Notes: generated by a model not told the origin, from the sequence alone. A stretch of 64,000 nucleotides of DNA from Methylobacterium aerolatum (GCF_022179085.1 NZ_BPQE01000024.1:1-64000), one strand, 5' to 3'. Shown: positions 36,765-45,951, counted from the first letter of the stretch. A program made the numbers and translations.

Positions 36765-38156
36765 ATGATGGAATTCTGGAACCCGACAATCGCCGGCGAC
36801 GCAGGGCCGAAGTACCTCGCCATCGTCAAGGCGCTGGCCGACGACATCCGTGCCGGTCGCCTCTCGCCGGGCGTGCGCCTGCCGCCGCAGCGAGCCCTGG
36901 CCAAGCACCTCAACGTCGACCTTACGACGGTCACGCGCGCCTTCAACGAGGCGCGCAGGTCAGGTCTTATCGATGCCGCCGCCGGTAGGGGAAGCTTCGT
37001 CCGCGCCGCCGCGCCGCCGGCCGCCCGGGTGCTCGGGCCGGACCCCTCCGGAAGCGTCGACTTCAGCATGAATATGCCGCCGCAACCGGTCGCGGCGCGT
37101 CTGGCCGAGCGTATGGAGGGGGGCCTCGCACAGCTTTCCGGTTCGCCGGGCTTCCTTGACCGGATGCAGTATCAGGACAGCGCCGGGAACATGGCCGATC
37201 GGGCCGCGGCGGCACATTGGCTGAGCAAGCGGCTCGGGCCGCTTCCGGTGCAGCGCGTCCTCGTTGCCGGCGGTGCCCAGGTGGTGCTCGCGGCGGTGCT
37301 CGCCGCTATCCTCAAGCCCGGCGATGCGCTGTGTGTGCCAGGCCTGACCTATCCCGGCCTGCGCATGGCCGCCGAGCGCCGCGGCGTGCACCTCGTTCCG
37401 GTCGCCTACGACAAGGACGGCCTCGACCCGGAGGCGTTCCTCGAGAAATGCAAGTCCGAGCGGCCGCGCGCCCTGTACTTGGTGCCGACGCTCGACAACC
37501 CCACGACGGCCACATTGCCGAAAGTGCGGCGCGAGCGGGTTGCTGAGGTCGCCCGCTCGCACGGCGTCGCCATCATCGAGGACGACGCCTACGGCGCGCT
37601 GCCGCCCGACGCTCCGGCTCCCATCGCCGCCGGGGCCGCCGACATCACTTGGCACATCGCTACGCTGTCCAAGTGCGCCAGCCCGGGCTTGCGCATCGCC
37701 TACGTCGCGGTGCCGGGTACGAACGAGGCGGTGAGGTTAGCCGCCGAGCTAAGGGCCATCAATATGATGGCCTCGCCGCTCACCGCCGCGCTCGCCTCGC
37801 AGTGGATCGCCGAGGGCGAGCTCGATGCGGTCATCGCGGCCATCCGGCAGGAGAATGGCTTGCGGCAGGCGGTCGCGCGCGAGGTCCTGGGGGATCTCGA
37901 CGTCCAGGCGCATCCCTGTGGGCACCACCTCTGGCTCCGGCTTCCAAAGCCGTGGCGGCGCGGCGAGTTCGGTGCGCATGCACGTCAGCTCGGGCTTTCG
38001 GTCATCCTGAGCGACGCCTTCGCGGTCGGGCCAGCGCCGGAAGCCATTCGCGTCTCCCTAGGCGCAGCGCCCGACGCCGAGACCCTGCGGTACGGCCTGA
38101 GCCTACTGGCGACGTTGCTGTCGCATCCGCCCGGCGCGATCTCCACGGTCGTCTGA
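36765..38156 (+). CDS. MocR-type (GntR/aminotransferase fusion) transcriptional regulator
   Basis: 463 aa. A GntR winged helix at residues 12-80 (LADDIRAGRLSPGVRLPPQR, HLNVDLTTVTRAFNEARRSG) is joined to a class I aminotransferase domain with the PLP lysine in TLSKCASPGLR (Lys303) and EDDAYGALPP. MocR proteins sense PLP or PLP-linked amino compounds. Here it faces hemA, itself a PLP enzyme, and the cytochrome bd genes, which suggests control of heme and terminal oxidase supply. The next gene starts 1 base after its stop. Confidence 0.9.
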   Translation: MMEFWNPTIAGDAGPKYLAIVKALADDIRAGRLSPGVRLPPQRALAKHLNVDLTTVTRAFNEARRSGLIDAAAGRGSFVRAAAPPAARVLGPDPSGSVDFSMNMPPQPVAARLAERMEGGLAQLSGSPGFLDRMQYQDSAGNMADRAAAAHWLSKRLGPLPVQRVLVAGGAQVVLAAVLAAILKPGDALCVPGLTYPGLRMAAERRGVHLVPVAYDKDGLDPEAFLEKCKSERPRALYLVPTLDNPTTATLPKVRRERVAEVARSHGVAIIEDDAYGALPPDAPAPIAAGAADITWHIATLSKCASPGLRIAYVAVPGTNEAVRLAAELRAINMMASPLTAALASQWIAEGELDAVIAAIRQENGLRQAVAREVLGDLDVQAHPCGHHLWLRLPKPWRRGEFGAHARQLGLSVILSDAFAVGPAPEAIRVSLGAAPDAETLRYGLSLLATLLSHPPGAISTVV

Positions 38157-38157
38157 G

Positions 38158-39177
38158 ATGGCAGACAGCTCAATCGCGTCCGGAAAGCGGAAAGCCCCAG
38201 CCCGACCCCGGATTGAACTTGCCTGGCTTCGTCGGACCAGGGTGCCGGTTACCTTCTTCGGCATGGTCCTGGGGCTCTGCGGCCTGGGCAACGGCTGGCG
38301 CGCCGTGGCCCGCCTTGGACTTGCGCCCGCCTGGGTCGGCGAGACGCTCTCGCTTGTCGGCGTGGCAGTCTGGTCGGCGTGGATGGTCTTCTACGCGGCG
38401 CGGTGGCTGAATGACCGGGACGCGGTACTGTTCGAGGCGCGTGACCCGACGTCCTCGTTCTTCGCCTCGCTGGCTCCCGTCGCCACGATGATCGCCAGCG
38501 TCGGCCTCGCGCCGCACTGGCCCGGCGCCGCATGGGCAATGGCATCGGCTGGGCTCGTCGGGGCGACCCTCTTTGCCGTCTGGGGTGTGGGAGACCTATG
38601 GATGGGCGACCGCACCTTCGAGACGACGACGCCGATCCTCTACATGCCCACGGTCGGCGGGGGGTTCGTGGCGGCCATCACCTGCGCCGCGTTCGGAATG
38701 AAGGAACTCGGCCTACTCTACTTTGGCGCCGGCCTGCTGTCATGGCTGACGCTGGAATCGGTCATCATCCATAGGCTGATCCTTCAGACCCTTCCCGTGC
38801 CGTTGCGGGCCTCTCTCGGGTTGCACCTGGCGCCGCCCGCGGTGGCCTGCGTCGCCTACCTAGCGGTCACGGACGGACCGCCCGACCGGCTCGCCCAAAT
38901 CCTGTTCGGCTACGCTCTGCTGCATGCCCTAGTAATAGTGCGGTTGGTGCCGTGGCTGCGACAGCAGCCGTTCTCGCCGGCTGCCTGGGCCTACACGTTC
39001 GGCGTCTCGGCCCTGCCGCTCGCCGCGTTGCGCCTGACGGAGCGTGGCCTGGAAGGGCCGAACGCTTCGCTCGCGGTTCCGCTGTTTGTCGCCGCCAACC
39101 TGATCATCGGCTGGATCACGCTCAGGACCCTGGGCCTCCTGCTGCGCGGAAAGCTCCTGCCTGTCCGGCCCCTCTGA
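38158..39177 (+). CDS. TehA/TDT (SLAC1-type) anion channel family protein
   Basis: 339 aa, about ten hydrophobic helices (VPVTFFGMVLGLCGLGNGWR at the first helix; TPILYMPTVGGGFVAAITCA, a typical family segment). Members carry small anions, dicarboxylates or tellurite. It is immediately downstream of the MocR gene, so they are co-transcribed. The substrate is not known; the family name tellurite resistance should not be taken as function. Confidence 0.85.
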   Translation: MADSSIASGKRKAPARPRIELAWLRRTRVPVTFFGMVLGLCGLGNGWRAVARLGLAPAWVGETLSLVGVAVWSAWMVFYAARWLNDRDAVLFEARDPTSSFFASLAPVATMIASVGLAPHWPGAAWAMASAGLVGATLFAVWGVGDLWMGDRTFETTTPILYMPTVGGGFVAAITCAAFGMKELGLLYFGAGLLSWLTLESVIIHRLILQTLPVPLRASLGLHLAPPAVACVAYLAVTDGPPDRLAQILFGYALLHALVIVRLVPWLRQQPFSPAAWAYTFGVSALPLAALRLTERGLEGPNASLAVPLFVAANLIIGWITLRTLGLLLRGKLLPVRPL

Positions 39178-39289
39178 CCTTCGCGGGTGACCCAAGTCCT
39201 GAACCCCGCCCGGCAGGCCGCTCTACCGGCCGATCGAGGATCCTGTTCGGCCCGGATGTTCCGGTCCCGTTCCAAAGACGAGTTCGACC

Positions 39290-40354
39290 ATGACATTCTC
39301 AGCGCCCGGCCCATTCCCTAGTCTTACCGGGGTCATCCGGTCGGAACTGCTGCCGCAGGTCGGGGCCATCGATGCCGGCGCCTATCCGGAGGCGGTGCTG
39401 CGCACGCTCGGTTCCGTCGGTGTCTTCAAGCAGCACGCCGACGGGACGGCGGCGGGGCTGCTTCGGGCAGTCGACGCCATGAGCGAGGTCGCGGCCACGT
39501 GTCTTTCGACGGCCTTCTGCACCTGGTGCCAAGATGCGCTGGTTTGGTGCCTCGCGCGCAGCGCTGAGCCCGGGGCTTCGAAGGAACTCGCCGCGGTGGC
39601 GAGCGGTACCCGGCTCGGAGGTCCCGGCCTATCGAACGCCCTGAAAGCCCTCTCGGGCATCGAGCCCATGGCGCTGTCCGGGACGCGCGTGCCGGGCGGT
39701 TACCAGGTGCATGGGGGGTTGCCATGGGTCTCGAACCTTGCGCTCGGGCACCGGTTCGTCACCATCTTCGCGTTGGAGGATGGGGCCCGGGTCACGGCGG
39801 TCCTCACCGCGGACACGGAAGCGGTGGAGCTGGCGGCCGGCTCTCGCCTCGTGGCCCTAGAAGGGACCGGTAGTTACGCGGTGCAGGTCCGCGGCGCTTT
39901 CGTGCCCGATTCCGACGTGGTTGCGGCCGACGCAGCCTCCTTTATGCCGCGCATCCGGAATGGCTTGGTTCTTCTTCAGACCGGTATGGGACGGGGGCTT
40001 GCGCGTGGCGCCGCGGCCCTGATGCGGGCGGAAGATCGCGACCGGCAGCAGACCACCCTGCCGCTCGGGTCGCAGGCGGTGGAGGAGCGAGCGGATGCAC
40101 TGCGGGGACGGGTGATCGCCCTGGCAGGGCGCCACGAGGACCCAGCCCGCACGACCTTCCTCGACGTCTTGCGCCTGCGCCTGGACGTCTCCTGGTTGGC
40201 GCTGGAAGCGGCGCAGGCGGCGATGCTCCACGCGGGTGCCCGCGGCTATCAGCAGGGCTCGGAGGCCTACCGCCGCTTGCGGGAGGCGCAGTTCGTCGCC
40301 ATCGTAACGCCCTCGGCGAAGCACATCACCGCCGAACTCGCCAAGGCGGCCTGA
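39290..40354 (+). CDS. Acyl-CoA dehydrogenase-fold protein
   Basis: 354 aa. Short member of the acyl-CoA dehydrogenase superfamily: helical N-terminal part (SEVAATCLSTAFCTWCQDAL), beta domain (GYQVHGGLPWVSNLALGHRF) and C-terminal helical bundle (LRLDVSWLALEAAQAAMLHA). It lacks the usual catalytic acidic residue context and may be a flavin oxidoreductase of other function. Second gene after the TDT channel (112 bases). Confidence 0.75.
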   Translation: MTFSAPGPFPSLTGVIRSELLPQVGAIDAGAYPEAVLRTLGSVGVFKQHADGTAAGLLRAVDAMSEVAATCLSTAFCTWCQDALVWCLARSAEPGASKELAAVASGTRLGGPGLSNALKALSGIEPMALSGTRVPGGYQVHGGLPWVSNLALGHRFVTIFALEDGARVTAVLTADTEAVELAAGSRLVALEGTGSYAVQVRGAFVPDSDVVAADAASFMPRIRNGLVLLQTGMGRGLARGAAALMRAEDRDRQQTTLPLGSQAVEERADALRGRVIALAGRHEDPARTTFLDVLRLRLDVSWLALEAAQAAMLHAGARGYQQGSEAYRRLREAQFVAIVTPSAKHITAELAKAA

Positions 40355-40465
40355 CATGCGCGGACGTCATGGTGCACGCCTGCGTCGTCGTCCTGCGGCC
40401 GCAGTTTCGCGGGCGGTAGGGACCTCGACACCTAGCTGTGTCCGTGACTATTTTCTGCCAGCGCG

Positions 40466-40987
40466 ATGACGTACTTGCCCACGACCCAGCGGCTGGAACG
40501 CCTCATCCCACAGGTTCTGTTTGCCTTGCGGCTCTCGCTGCCCGCGCTCGCCCTCCTCGTCACGGCCTGCTCGGATGACGGCCGGGAGCGCCGCCGTTCC
40601 CTCGGTGACAACCCGCGCTTCGGCGACTTCATGCAAGTTGCGGATACCAGGCGGGGCGGCCGCTTGTTCGGCCAGTGCGCCGCCTGCCATACGGTCAGGA
40701 AGGGGGCCGGCGACCGGGACGGTCCCGGCCTCTACGACGTCATCGGCAAGCCCGTCGCCAGCAACAGCCGGCGCTTCGGCTACACGGGGGCGCTCCGCTC
40801 GGCGGGCGGCGTCTGGACGCCGGAGAGGCTGGACGTCTGGCTAACGGCCGCCGCGAAGTTCGCGCCGGGAACAAGCATGAGCTTTCTCGGGCTCCCGGAC
40901 CCGCTCGATCGGGCGGACGTCATCGCTTACCTGCAGACGCAGTCCGTTTCCGGAGGCAGTGGCCACGGGCTCTCGCCGCCGCCATGA
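40466..40987 (+). CDS. Membrane-attached class I cytochrome c (lipoprotein)
   Basis: 173 aa. The hydrophobic signal ends in a lipobox (LVTAC), so the protein is probably lipid-anchored in the periplasm. One heme motif CAACH follows with the class I pattern GPGLYDVIGKPVASN and a distal Met in TSMSFLGLPDP. It may pass electrons in the respiratory chain of the same locus, a place suggested only by context. Confidence 0.85.
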   Translation: MTYLPTTQRLERLIPQVLFALRLSLPALALLVTACSDDGRERRRSLGDNPRFGDFMQVADTRRGGRLFGQCAACHTVRKGAGDRDGPGLYDVIGKPVASNSRRFGYTGALRSAGGVWTPERLDVWLTAAAKFAPGTSMSFLGLPDPLDRADVIAYLQTQSVSGGSGHGLSPPP

Positions 40988-41423
40988 TCATCTCCTTGGC
41001 CCCGAGCGCCTACGAGGAACCCAACGGCGCACCTCGCATGGTCTGGCCATCGCATGATCTGCTCAGCGGCTGGGCCGGCGACCTACTTCGAACTAACAGG
41101 GTGCGAGCCTTCGACGCCTCCGGCAGGCACAGAATGGGCGCCTGATAAGCACTACCGTTGTCGAGGGCTGGTCACTTCGGAGAGCGGTCGGCGACGAGCG
41201 TGACCATGTTCAGGAGGCCAAGCAGATCAAGCCGCTGGCTTCCACCCGGCGCGTCAACTGAAACCGTGGAGGTCCTGCCCGAGACCAGCCGCGCTGCTTT
41301 ACGCCCCAAGGCCAAGGTCGCCGAGCAGCCAACGAACGGCTCCTCCTGGGAAGGGCCAGTGTCGGCCGGCGCTGTTAACGGAGTTTGGCGGGTGCCTGTC
41401 CGGTTTTCCGGGAGCGCCTCTCC

Positions 41424-41493
41424 GAAGCGGACCGGCAGCCTCCGGCCAAATCCTGCCGTGGTGGCAGGCCCCGCTGAATGACTGGATTGGGTG
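41424..41493 (+). repeat. Intergenic repeat family, copy C (split by the IS1182 insertion)
   Basis: The segment aligns by eye with copy B at 16816-16887 (CGAAGC-GACCGGCAG, CGGCCAAATCC) and ends in the core variant GACTGGATTGGGT at 41480-41492. The IS begins at 41494. The non-coding gap from 40988 to this point has no supported gene. Confidence 0.6.
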
Positions 41494-43042
41494 GAGGCTG
41501 TGCGAAAACGCCCTGTTGTGCTACCTTTTCGGGAGCGCTGGAGGGGTCGAATGGGCCGTTTCATCGAAGGTTGCGAGCGGCGCCAAGCGCTTCTTCTGGC
41601 GGACTGCGTCGACGACTATGTCGGCGAGGAGAACCCAGTCCGGGTGATCGACGTCTTCGTCGATGAATTGGACCTTGCCACACTCGGCTTTGAAGGCGCG
41701 GCTGCGACCGGGCGGCCCGGCTACCATCCGGCGACGCTCCTGAAGCTCTACCTTTACGGTTACATGAACCAGGTGCAGTCGAGCCGACGCCTCGAGCGCG
41801 AGGCAGGCCGCAATGTCGAGGTCATGTGGCTGACCGGTAAGCTCGCTCCCGACTTCAAGACGATCGCTGACTTTCGACGCAACAACGGCGAAGCCGTTCG
41901 GGCAGCGTGCAAGCAGTTCGTCGTCCTGTGTCGGGAGATTGGCCTCATCGCCGGCGGCACGGTGGCCGCGGACGGTAGTCGGTTCAAGGCCGTGAATACG
42001 CGCGACAAGAACTACACGCCTGGTGCGATCCGCCTTCGCTTGGCGCAGGTGGAGGCGAGTATCGAGCGATATCTCGATAAGCTCGACACGGCCGACCGGC
42101 AGGAGGCGGACGTCGCCGAGATGCGCACGACGCGCTTGAACGAGAGGATCGAGGCGCTTCGCCAGCAGATGCGCACGCTGCAAGCCATGGCGCACGAAGT
42201 CGAGACAGCGCCCGACCGTCAGATCTCGCTGACCGACCCGGACGCCCGTGCGATGGCTACGAACGGCAAGGGCACGGGCCTCGTCGGCTACAACGTCCAA
42301 GCGGCGGTCGATACGGACAGTCATATCGTCGTGGCGCACGAGGTCACGAACCTCGGCCATGATCGCACCCAACTCGCCAACATGGGCCGGCAGGCGAAGG
42401 ACGCGACCGGGGTCGAGCACCTGACGATCCTCGCCGATCGCGGCTACTTCTCAGGAGCGGAGGTCCTGGCCTGCGAAGAGGCGGGCGTCACACCGATCTG
42501 CCCGAAGCCTTTGACCTCGGGCGCCAAGGCGGAGGGGCGCTTCGGCAAACCGGACTTCCTCTACGATGCGCCGAGCGACACCTATCGGTGCCCTGCCGGC
42601 GAGACCCTCATCAAGCGCACGACCATCGTCGAGAACGGTCTCGTTCTGAACCGCTACTGGTCGAGCCACTGCCGATCATGCGCGGTGAAGCCCGGCTGTA
42701 CGACCGGCAACGAGCGACGGGTGACGCGCTGGGAGCTCGAGCATGTCGTGGAAGCCATGCAGGATCGGCTCGACCGCAGGCCGGACGCCATGCGTATCCG
42801 GCGACGGACCGTCGAGCATGTATTCGGCACGATCAAGGACTGGATGGGACGTAGCCACTTCAAGATGCGGAGGCTTCCGAACGTCGGGACGGAGATGAGC
42901 CTCCACGTCCTCGCCTACAACGTGAAGCGGGCCATCGCCCTCCTCGGAGCGCCTGGGCTCATCGCCGCGATGCGGGGATGAGCCGAGAACGGCTTGCCCA
43001 GCCCGTCATCGCTTCCGCCCCAACCCGTTTCCACACAGCCTC
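41494..43042 (+). mobile_element. Intact IS1182-family insertion sequence
   Basis: 1549 bp. Terminal inverted repeats: GAGGCTGTGCGAAAACG at 41494-41510 and its counterpart CGTTTCCACACAGCCTC at 43026-43042 (15 of 17 matching). The flanks carry an identical 4-base GGTG on both sides (41490-41493 and 43043-43046), a plausible target duplication. One full transposase gene lies inside. Confidence 0.85.
41551..42981 (+). CDS. IS1182-family transposase
   Basis: 476 aa from ATG 41551, preceded by GAGGGG. N-terminal DUF772 domain (YHPATLLKLYLYGYMNQVQS), then a DDE domain with DGSRFKAVNT, VGYNVQAAVDTDSHIVVAHE, ILADRGYFSG and a C-terminal RRRTVEHVFGTIKDWMGRSH carrying the catalytic Glu. The frame is intact and the IS ends are matched, so it could be active. 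Confidence 0.93.
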   Translation: MGRFIEGCERRQALLLADCVDDYVGEENPVRVIDVFVDELDLATLGFEGAAATGRPGYHPATLLKLYLYGYMNQVQSSRRLEREAGRNVEVMWLTGKLAPDFKTIADFRRNNGEAVRAACKQFVVLCREIGLIAGGTVAADGSRFKAVNTRDKNYTPGAIRLRLAQVEASIERYLDKLDTADRQEADVAEMRTTRLNERIEALRQQMRTLQAMAHEVETAPDRQISLTDPDARAMATNGKGTGLVGYNVQAAVDTDSHIVVAHEVTNLGHDRTQLANMGRQAKDATGVEHLTILADRGYFSGAEVLACEEAGVTPICPKPLTSGAKAEGRFGKPDFLYDAPSDTYRCPAGETLIKRTTIVENGLVLNRYWSSHCRSCAVKPGCTTGNERRVTRWELEHVVEAMQDRLDRRPDAMRIRRRTVEHVFGTIKDWMGRSHFKMRRLPNVGTEMSLHVLAYNVKRAIALLGAPGLIAAMRG

Positions 43043-43127
43043 GGTGGAAAGTGGCCGTCAGAGTAAAAAAACACGATGGAGGATATAGGTAGTGGTGGCA
43101 CAATGAAATTCAGCTAAACTAAATTCG

Positions 43128-43391
43128 ATGCGTATCATTCTCGGAATCGTCTTGGCAATAGCCCTCATACCCCTTGGATATATCCTGGGGATGCGTATCA
43201 TTCTCAGCCTCGTCTTCGCGATAGTCCTGATACCTATTGGATATGTCCTGGGGTTCGCTGCATGCTACTATTTAGGGGATCACGGTGACGTTGGAAGCGC
43301 CTATCTGGCCCTGCTCACTGTGCCTATTGGAGTTCTGCTCGGGGCTGTCACAGGCGTGATCTTAGCAACGAAACTCGTTGAGCCCCGATAA
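43128..43391 (+). CDS. Small membrane protein built by tandem duplication (87 aa)
   Basis: The first 42 residues are two copies of a 21-residue helix: MRIILGIVLAIALIPLGYIL plus G, then MRIILSLVFAIVLIPIGYVL plus G. A third hydrophobic segment (LLTVPIGVLLGAVTGVILAT) completes a three-helix membrane protein. The DNA repeat is 63 bases (43128-43190 and 43191-43253). The second copy begins with its own ATG (43191), so translation may start at either. No family recognised. Confidence 0.6.
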   Translation: MRIILGIVLAIALIPLGYILGMRIILSLVFAIVLIPIGYVLGFAACYYLGDHGDVGSAYLALLTVPIGVLLGAVTGVILATKLVEPR

Positions 43392-43453
43392 ATTGTTAGC
43401 AAGATATTAGATTAGCGGAACGTCTGCTCAGATTAGTGAGTGAGCACTGAGGC

Positions 43454-43667
43454 GATGTCCGCTTTTGTCGATTGCTGCCCGAAAGCAGACCGGCAACAAA
43501 CCACCCATCTGAGACGCCCTGAGGGTTATCGGCGCCGACGGCACATGGCCGATAGCGGAATGACCGCTTCGGAGAAGGTCCGCAGGAAAAGCGGACAACC
43601 TGCTACCGACCCAACCCAGCCGTCAAGAACGTCGTTTGAGATACTCTAAAACGGACATTCGTCTGCC
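43454..43667 (+). repeat. Intergenic repeat family, copy D
   Basis: A 214-base non-coding unit that aligns along its length with copy E (49245-49460). GTCCGCT at 43457 and AGCGGAC at 43590-43596 bound a 140-base core unit; the ACCCAACCCAGCC motif follows at 43609-43621 and the unit ends CGGACATTCGTCTGCC. Internal shared blocks include AGCAGACCGGCA and GGCCGATAGCGGA. Confidence 0.7.
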
Positions 43668-43789
43668 ATCCAAGACTTTCGGCGCGTGGCCGGAACGATC
43701 TTCGGCCGTCCCCGAGCAGACGCCCCAGAAGGGACCCTTTCGGGTCGCACTCCCGCCCTGACGTTTCTCCAGTAAGCGACCGTTCAAGT

Positions 43790-44719
43790 TCACACGCTCG
43801 ATGGCACGAGGCGGATGCGAGTTCCCCACGGGTCGTGAAGCACGGAGGCACCGTCGTCATCGGTCATCGCCAATCCGCCCTCCAGGCACCGCCCACGAAC
43901 CTTAGCTAATGTCCCCCTGTCGATCAGGAGCTCGACCTCGGCCAGACCGGCCATGCCCGCAGGGCGCACCGGGGCGCCCCGGCTGTTCCAGATGTTGGTC
44001 GCGAGCTGGTGGTGGTACCCACCGGCACCGAGGAACGTCGCGCCCGGATACCGGCACATTATGTCGAACCCGAGCAGATCCGCGTAGAAGCGCTCCGCGG
44101 CGTCCAAAGCGCCGACTTGGAGATGGACGTGTCCGACGCGACCGCTCGCCGGCATGCCACTCCAGGGGGCTGGGGCGGCGCGCAGGAGCCCGGCATTGTC
44201 GAGCCGGTCGTTCCTCATGACGATGCCACCGTCCTCCGCACGCGGCCACTCGGAACTCGGGCGGTCCACGTACACCTCGATGCCGTTCCCTTCAGGATCG
44301 ATGAGGTAGACCGCCTCGCTGACGAGGTGGTCGGCCGCGCCCGAGAGTTGGATTTGCCGCTCCGCCGCGTAGGCGAGCCAGGCGCCCAGGTGGCCGCGGC
44401 TCGGGAGCAGGAAGGCCGTGTGGAAGAGGCCCGCCCGCTGCGGGCTCCAGGGCTGGGCAGCGGGATCGTGCCGGAGTTCCAGCAGGACGGTGGCCCCGAC
44501 CCCGAGGCGCACCGTATCGGATTTCCGCGAGATGGTCGCGAGGCCGAGCGTATCGCGATAGAACCGGGCGAGGCCATCGAGGTCTCGCACGACCAGGGCG
44601 ACGCTACCGACGCGGTAGGGGGCGGTGTCCAGCAGTGATACCGGGACGTTCGGCGAGGTCCCACCCTCTTGCTCAGTCCCGGGCGCACTTCCTGCCAAGC
44701 GTTCGGTTTCGTGGGTCAT
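43790..44719 (-). CDS. VOC-family (glyoxalase/extradiol dioxygenase-like) protein
   Basis: 309 aa with two VOC modules: residues 35-150 (RVGSVALVVRDLDGLARFYR, YLIDPEGNGIEVYVDRP) and 190-305 (VGHVHLQVGALDAAERFYAD, LHDPWGTRIRLVP). The layout matches CatE-like catechol 2,3-dioxygenase or related ring-cleavage proteins. Metal-binding His in GHVHLQV and Glu in GIEVYVDRP are visible; activity is not certain. It is last in the minus-strand YceI/cytochrome operon (27-base gap). Confidence 0.85.
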   Translation of the reverse strand: MTHETERLAGSAPGTEQEGGTSPNVPVSLLDTAPYRVGSVALVVRDLDGLARFYRDTLGLATISRKSDTVRLGVGATVLLELRHDPAAQPWSPQRAGLFHTAFLLPSRGHLGAWLAYAAERQIQLSGAADHLVSEAVYLIDPEGNGIEVYVDRPSSEWPRAEDGGIVMRNDRLDNAGLLRAAPAPWSGMPASGRVGHVHLQVGALDAAERFYADLLGFDIMCRYPGATFLGAGGYHHQLATNIWNSRGAPVRPAGMAGLAEVELLIDRGTLAKVRGRCLEGGLAMTDDDGASVLHDPWGTRIRLVPSSV

Positions 44720-44746
44720 GCTAGTGCTCCGGAGCTGTAAAAACGG

Positions 44747-45325
44747 TCAGCCGCGGTCAGCGGGCGCGGGCTGGATCGTGGCCGCGAGGTCGATGTCGAC
44801 CCCGACGTCGAGACCGACCCACTGGCCCGATGCCCACGGGCCCTGGCCGACACCGAAGTCGGTTCGGACAAGGCCGACGTGGCCGGCGGCCCGCGCCTGA
44901 TCCTTGTCGAGCGTGAGATGGAAGGGCAGCGTGAGCGGCCGGCTCGTGCCCCGGATCGTCAGGGTCCCGACCGCCTCGTAGTCGCCGTGCCCCTTATCGA
45001 TGAAGCGGGTCGCCTCGAAGCGTGCTTGGTTTGCGCCCTTCACGTCGAACCAGTCCTTCTGCGGAAGGGCCTCGTCACGCTGGACGTCGCCCGTCCTGGC
45101 GCTGGCGAGGTCGATCAACAAGACGGTGTGCCCGGCCTCGGGCTTGGCCGGGTCGAAGTCGATCTTGGCCTGGAAGCGCTCGAAGCGCCCGGTGAACGGC
45201 GCCCCGACCTGAACGCCCGAGAACTTGATGGTGCTCTTGGCCGGGTCGACCGCCCATTCGGCGGCGGTCGCGGGAACCGCGGCGGCCGACAGGGCGAGCG
45301 CGAGGCAGAGGAGTCGCGTGTTCAT
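44747..45325 (-). CDS. YceI-family periplasmic protein (second in operon)
   Basis: 192 aa from ATG 45325. Sec signal (CLALALSAAAVPATA) followed by the YceI lipocalin-like barrel: EWAVDPAKSTIKFSGVQVGA, QARFEATRFI, GTLTIRGTSRPLTLPFHLTL and VDIDLAATI. YceI proteins bind isoprenoid-type lipids such as quinones. It overlaps the cytochrome b561 gene by 4 bases, a pairing common in proteobacteria. Confidence 0.88.
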   Translation of the reverse strand: MNTRLLCLALALSAAAVPATAAEWAVDPAKSTIKFSGVQVGAPFTGRFERFQAKIDFDPAKPEAGHTVLLIDLASARTGDVQRDEALPQKDWFDVKGANQARFEATRFIDKGHGDYEAVGTLTIRGTSRPLTLPFHLTLDKDQARAAGHVGLVRTDFGVGQGPWASGQWVGLDVGVDIDLAATIQPAPADRG

Positions 45326-45930
45326 GGGTTCGATTCCAGGGATCCGGACCGCGCCGAAGGTGCACGGGCTGGCAGCATGCGGCGCAGGACGTCGTCGTGG
45401 ATGATGAAGTGGTGGCGCAGGGCGGCTGCCACGTGGAGGATGAGCAGCGCCGTCAGCAGCCACGCCCCGTAGGCATGCATCAGCTTGAGGAAGCCCTCCG
45501 CCGCCGCCGGGTTCGGGACGAACGCGGCAAGGGGAAGGTGCGGCCAGGGCACGAGGCCGTAGAGCACCGTCGGGATGTTGAACGGCGACAGCGACACCAC
45601 CGCCCAGCCGGTCAGAGGCAGCCCGACGAGGAGCAGGTACAGCAGGCCGTGCGCCGTCGAGGCCGCCACGCGCTCCCGCGCCGGCATCCTGGCCGGGTGA
45701 GGCGGCGGCCGGTGGGTCAGGCGCCAGAGGACCCGCAAGACCGTCAGGGCCAGCACCGTGATGCCGACCGACTTGTGCCACTGGTAGAGCTGGAACTGGC
45801 GCATCGGCGCCAGTCCCGCATGCGCTATGATCAGGCCCATGCCGATCAGGGCGAGCACGCCGAGCGCGCTCGCCCAGTGCAGCAGGATGGCCACGGCGGA
45901 GTACCGCCGCGCGGACACACCGGTTGCCAT
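45322..45930 (-). CDS. Cytochrome b561-family membrane protein
   Basis: 202 aa from ATG 45930. Four membrane helices with heme-ligand histidines in AILLHWASALGVLALIGMGL, YQWHKSVGITVLALTVLRVL, AHGLLYLLLVGLPLTGWAVV and LLILHVAAALRHHFIIHDDV. Likely a diheme quinol-type cytochrome b. Situated between two YceI genes and probably works with them in membrane redox or superoxide scavenging (family knowledge). Confidence 0.9.
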   Translation of the reverse strand: MATGVSARRYSAVAILLHWASALGVLALIGMGLIIAHAGLAPMRQFQLYQWHKSVGITVLALTVLRVLWRLTHRPPPHPARMPARERVAASTAHGLLYLLLVGLPLTGWAVVSLSPFNIPTVLYGLVPWPHLPLAAFVPNPAAAEGFLKLMHAYGAWLLTALLILHVAAALRHHFIIHDDVLRRMLPARAPSARSGSLESNP

Positions 45931-45951
45931 GGCCGTCCTCAAAGCCGTCGG

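Noticed and set aside
38158-39177. Tellurite resistance function
   Set aside because: Family similarity to TehA/TDT shows only an anion channel fold; no other tellurite gene is present.
43128-43253. CRISPR-like repeat
   Set aside because: Only two directly adjacent 63-base units with no spacers; it is an internal gene duplication. No CRISPR array was seen anywhere in the window.
43603-43860. 85-codon minus-strand frame after repeat D
   Set aside because: It overlaps the repeat unit and the end of the VOC gene and shows no protein family features.
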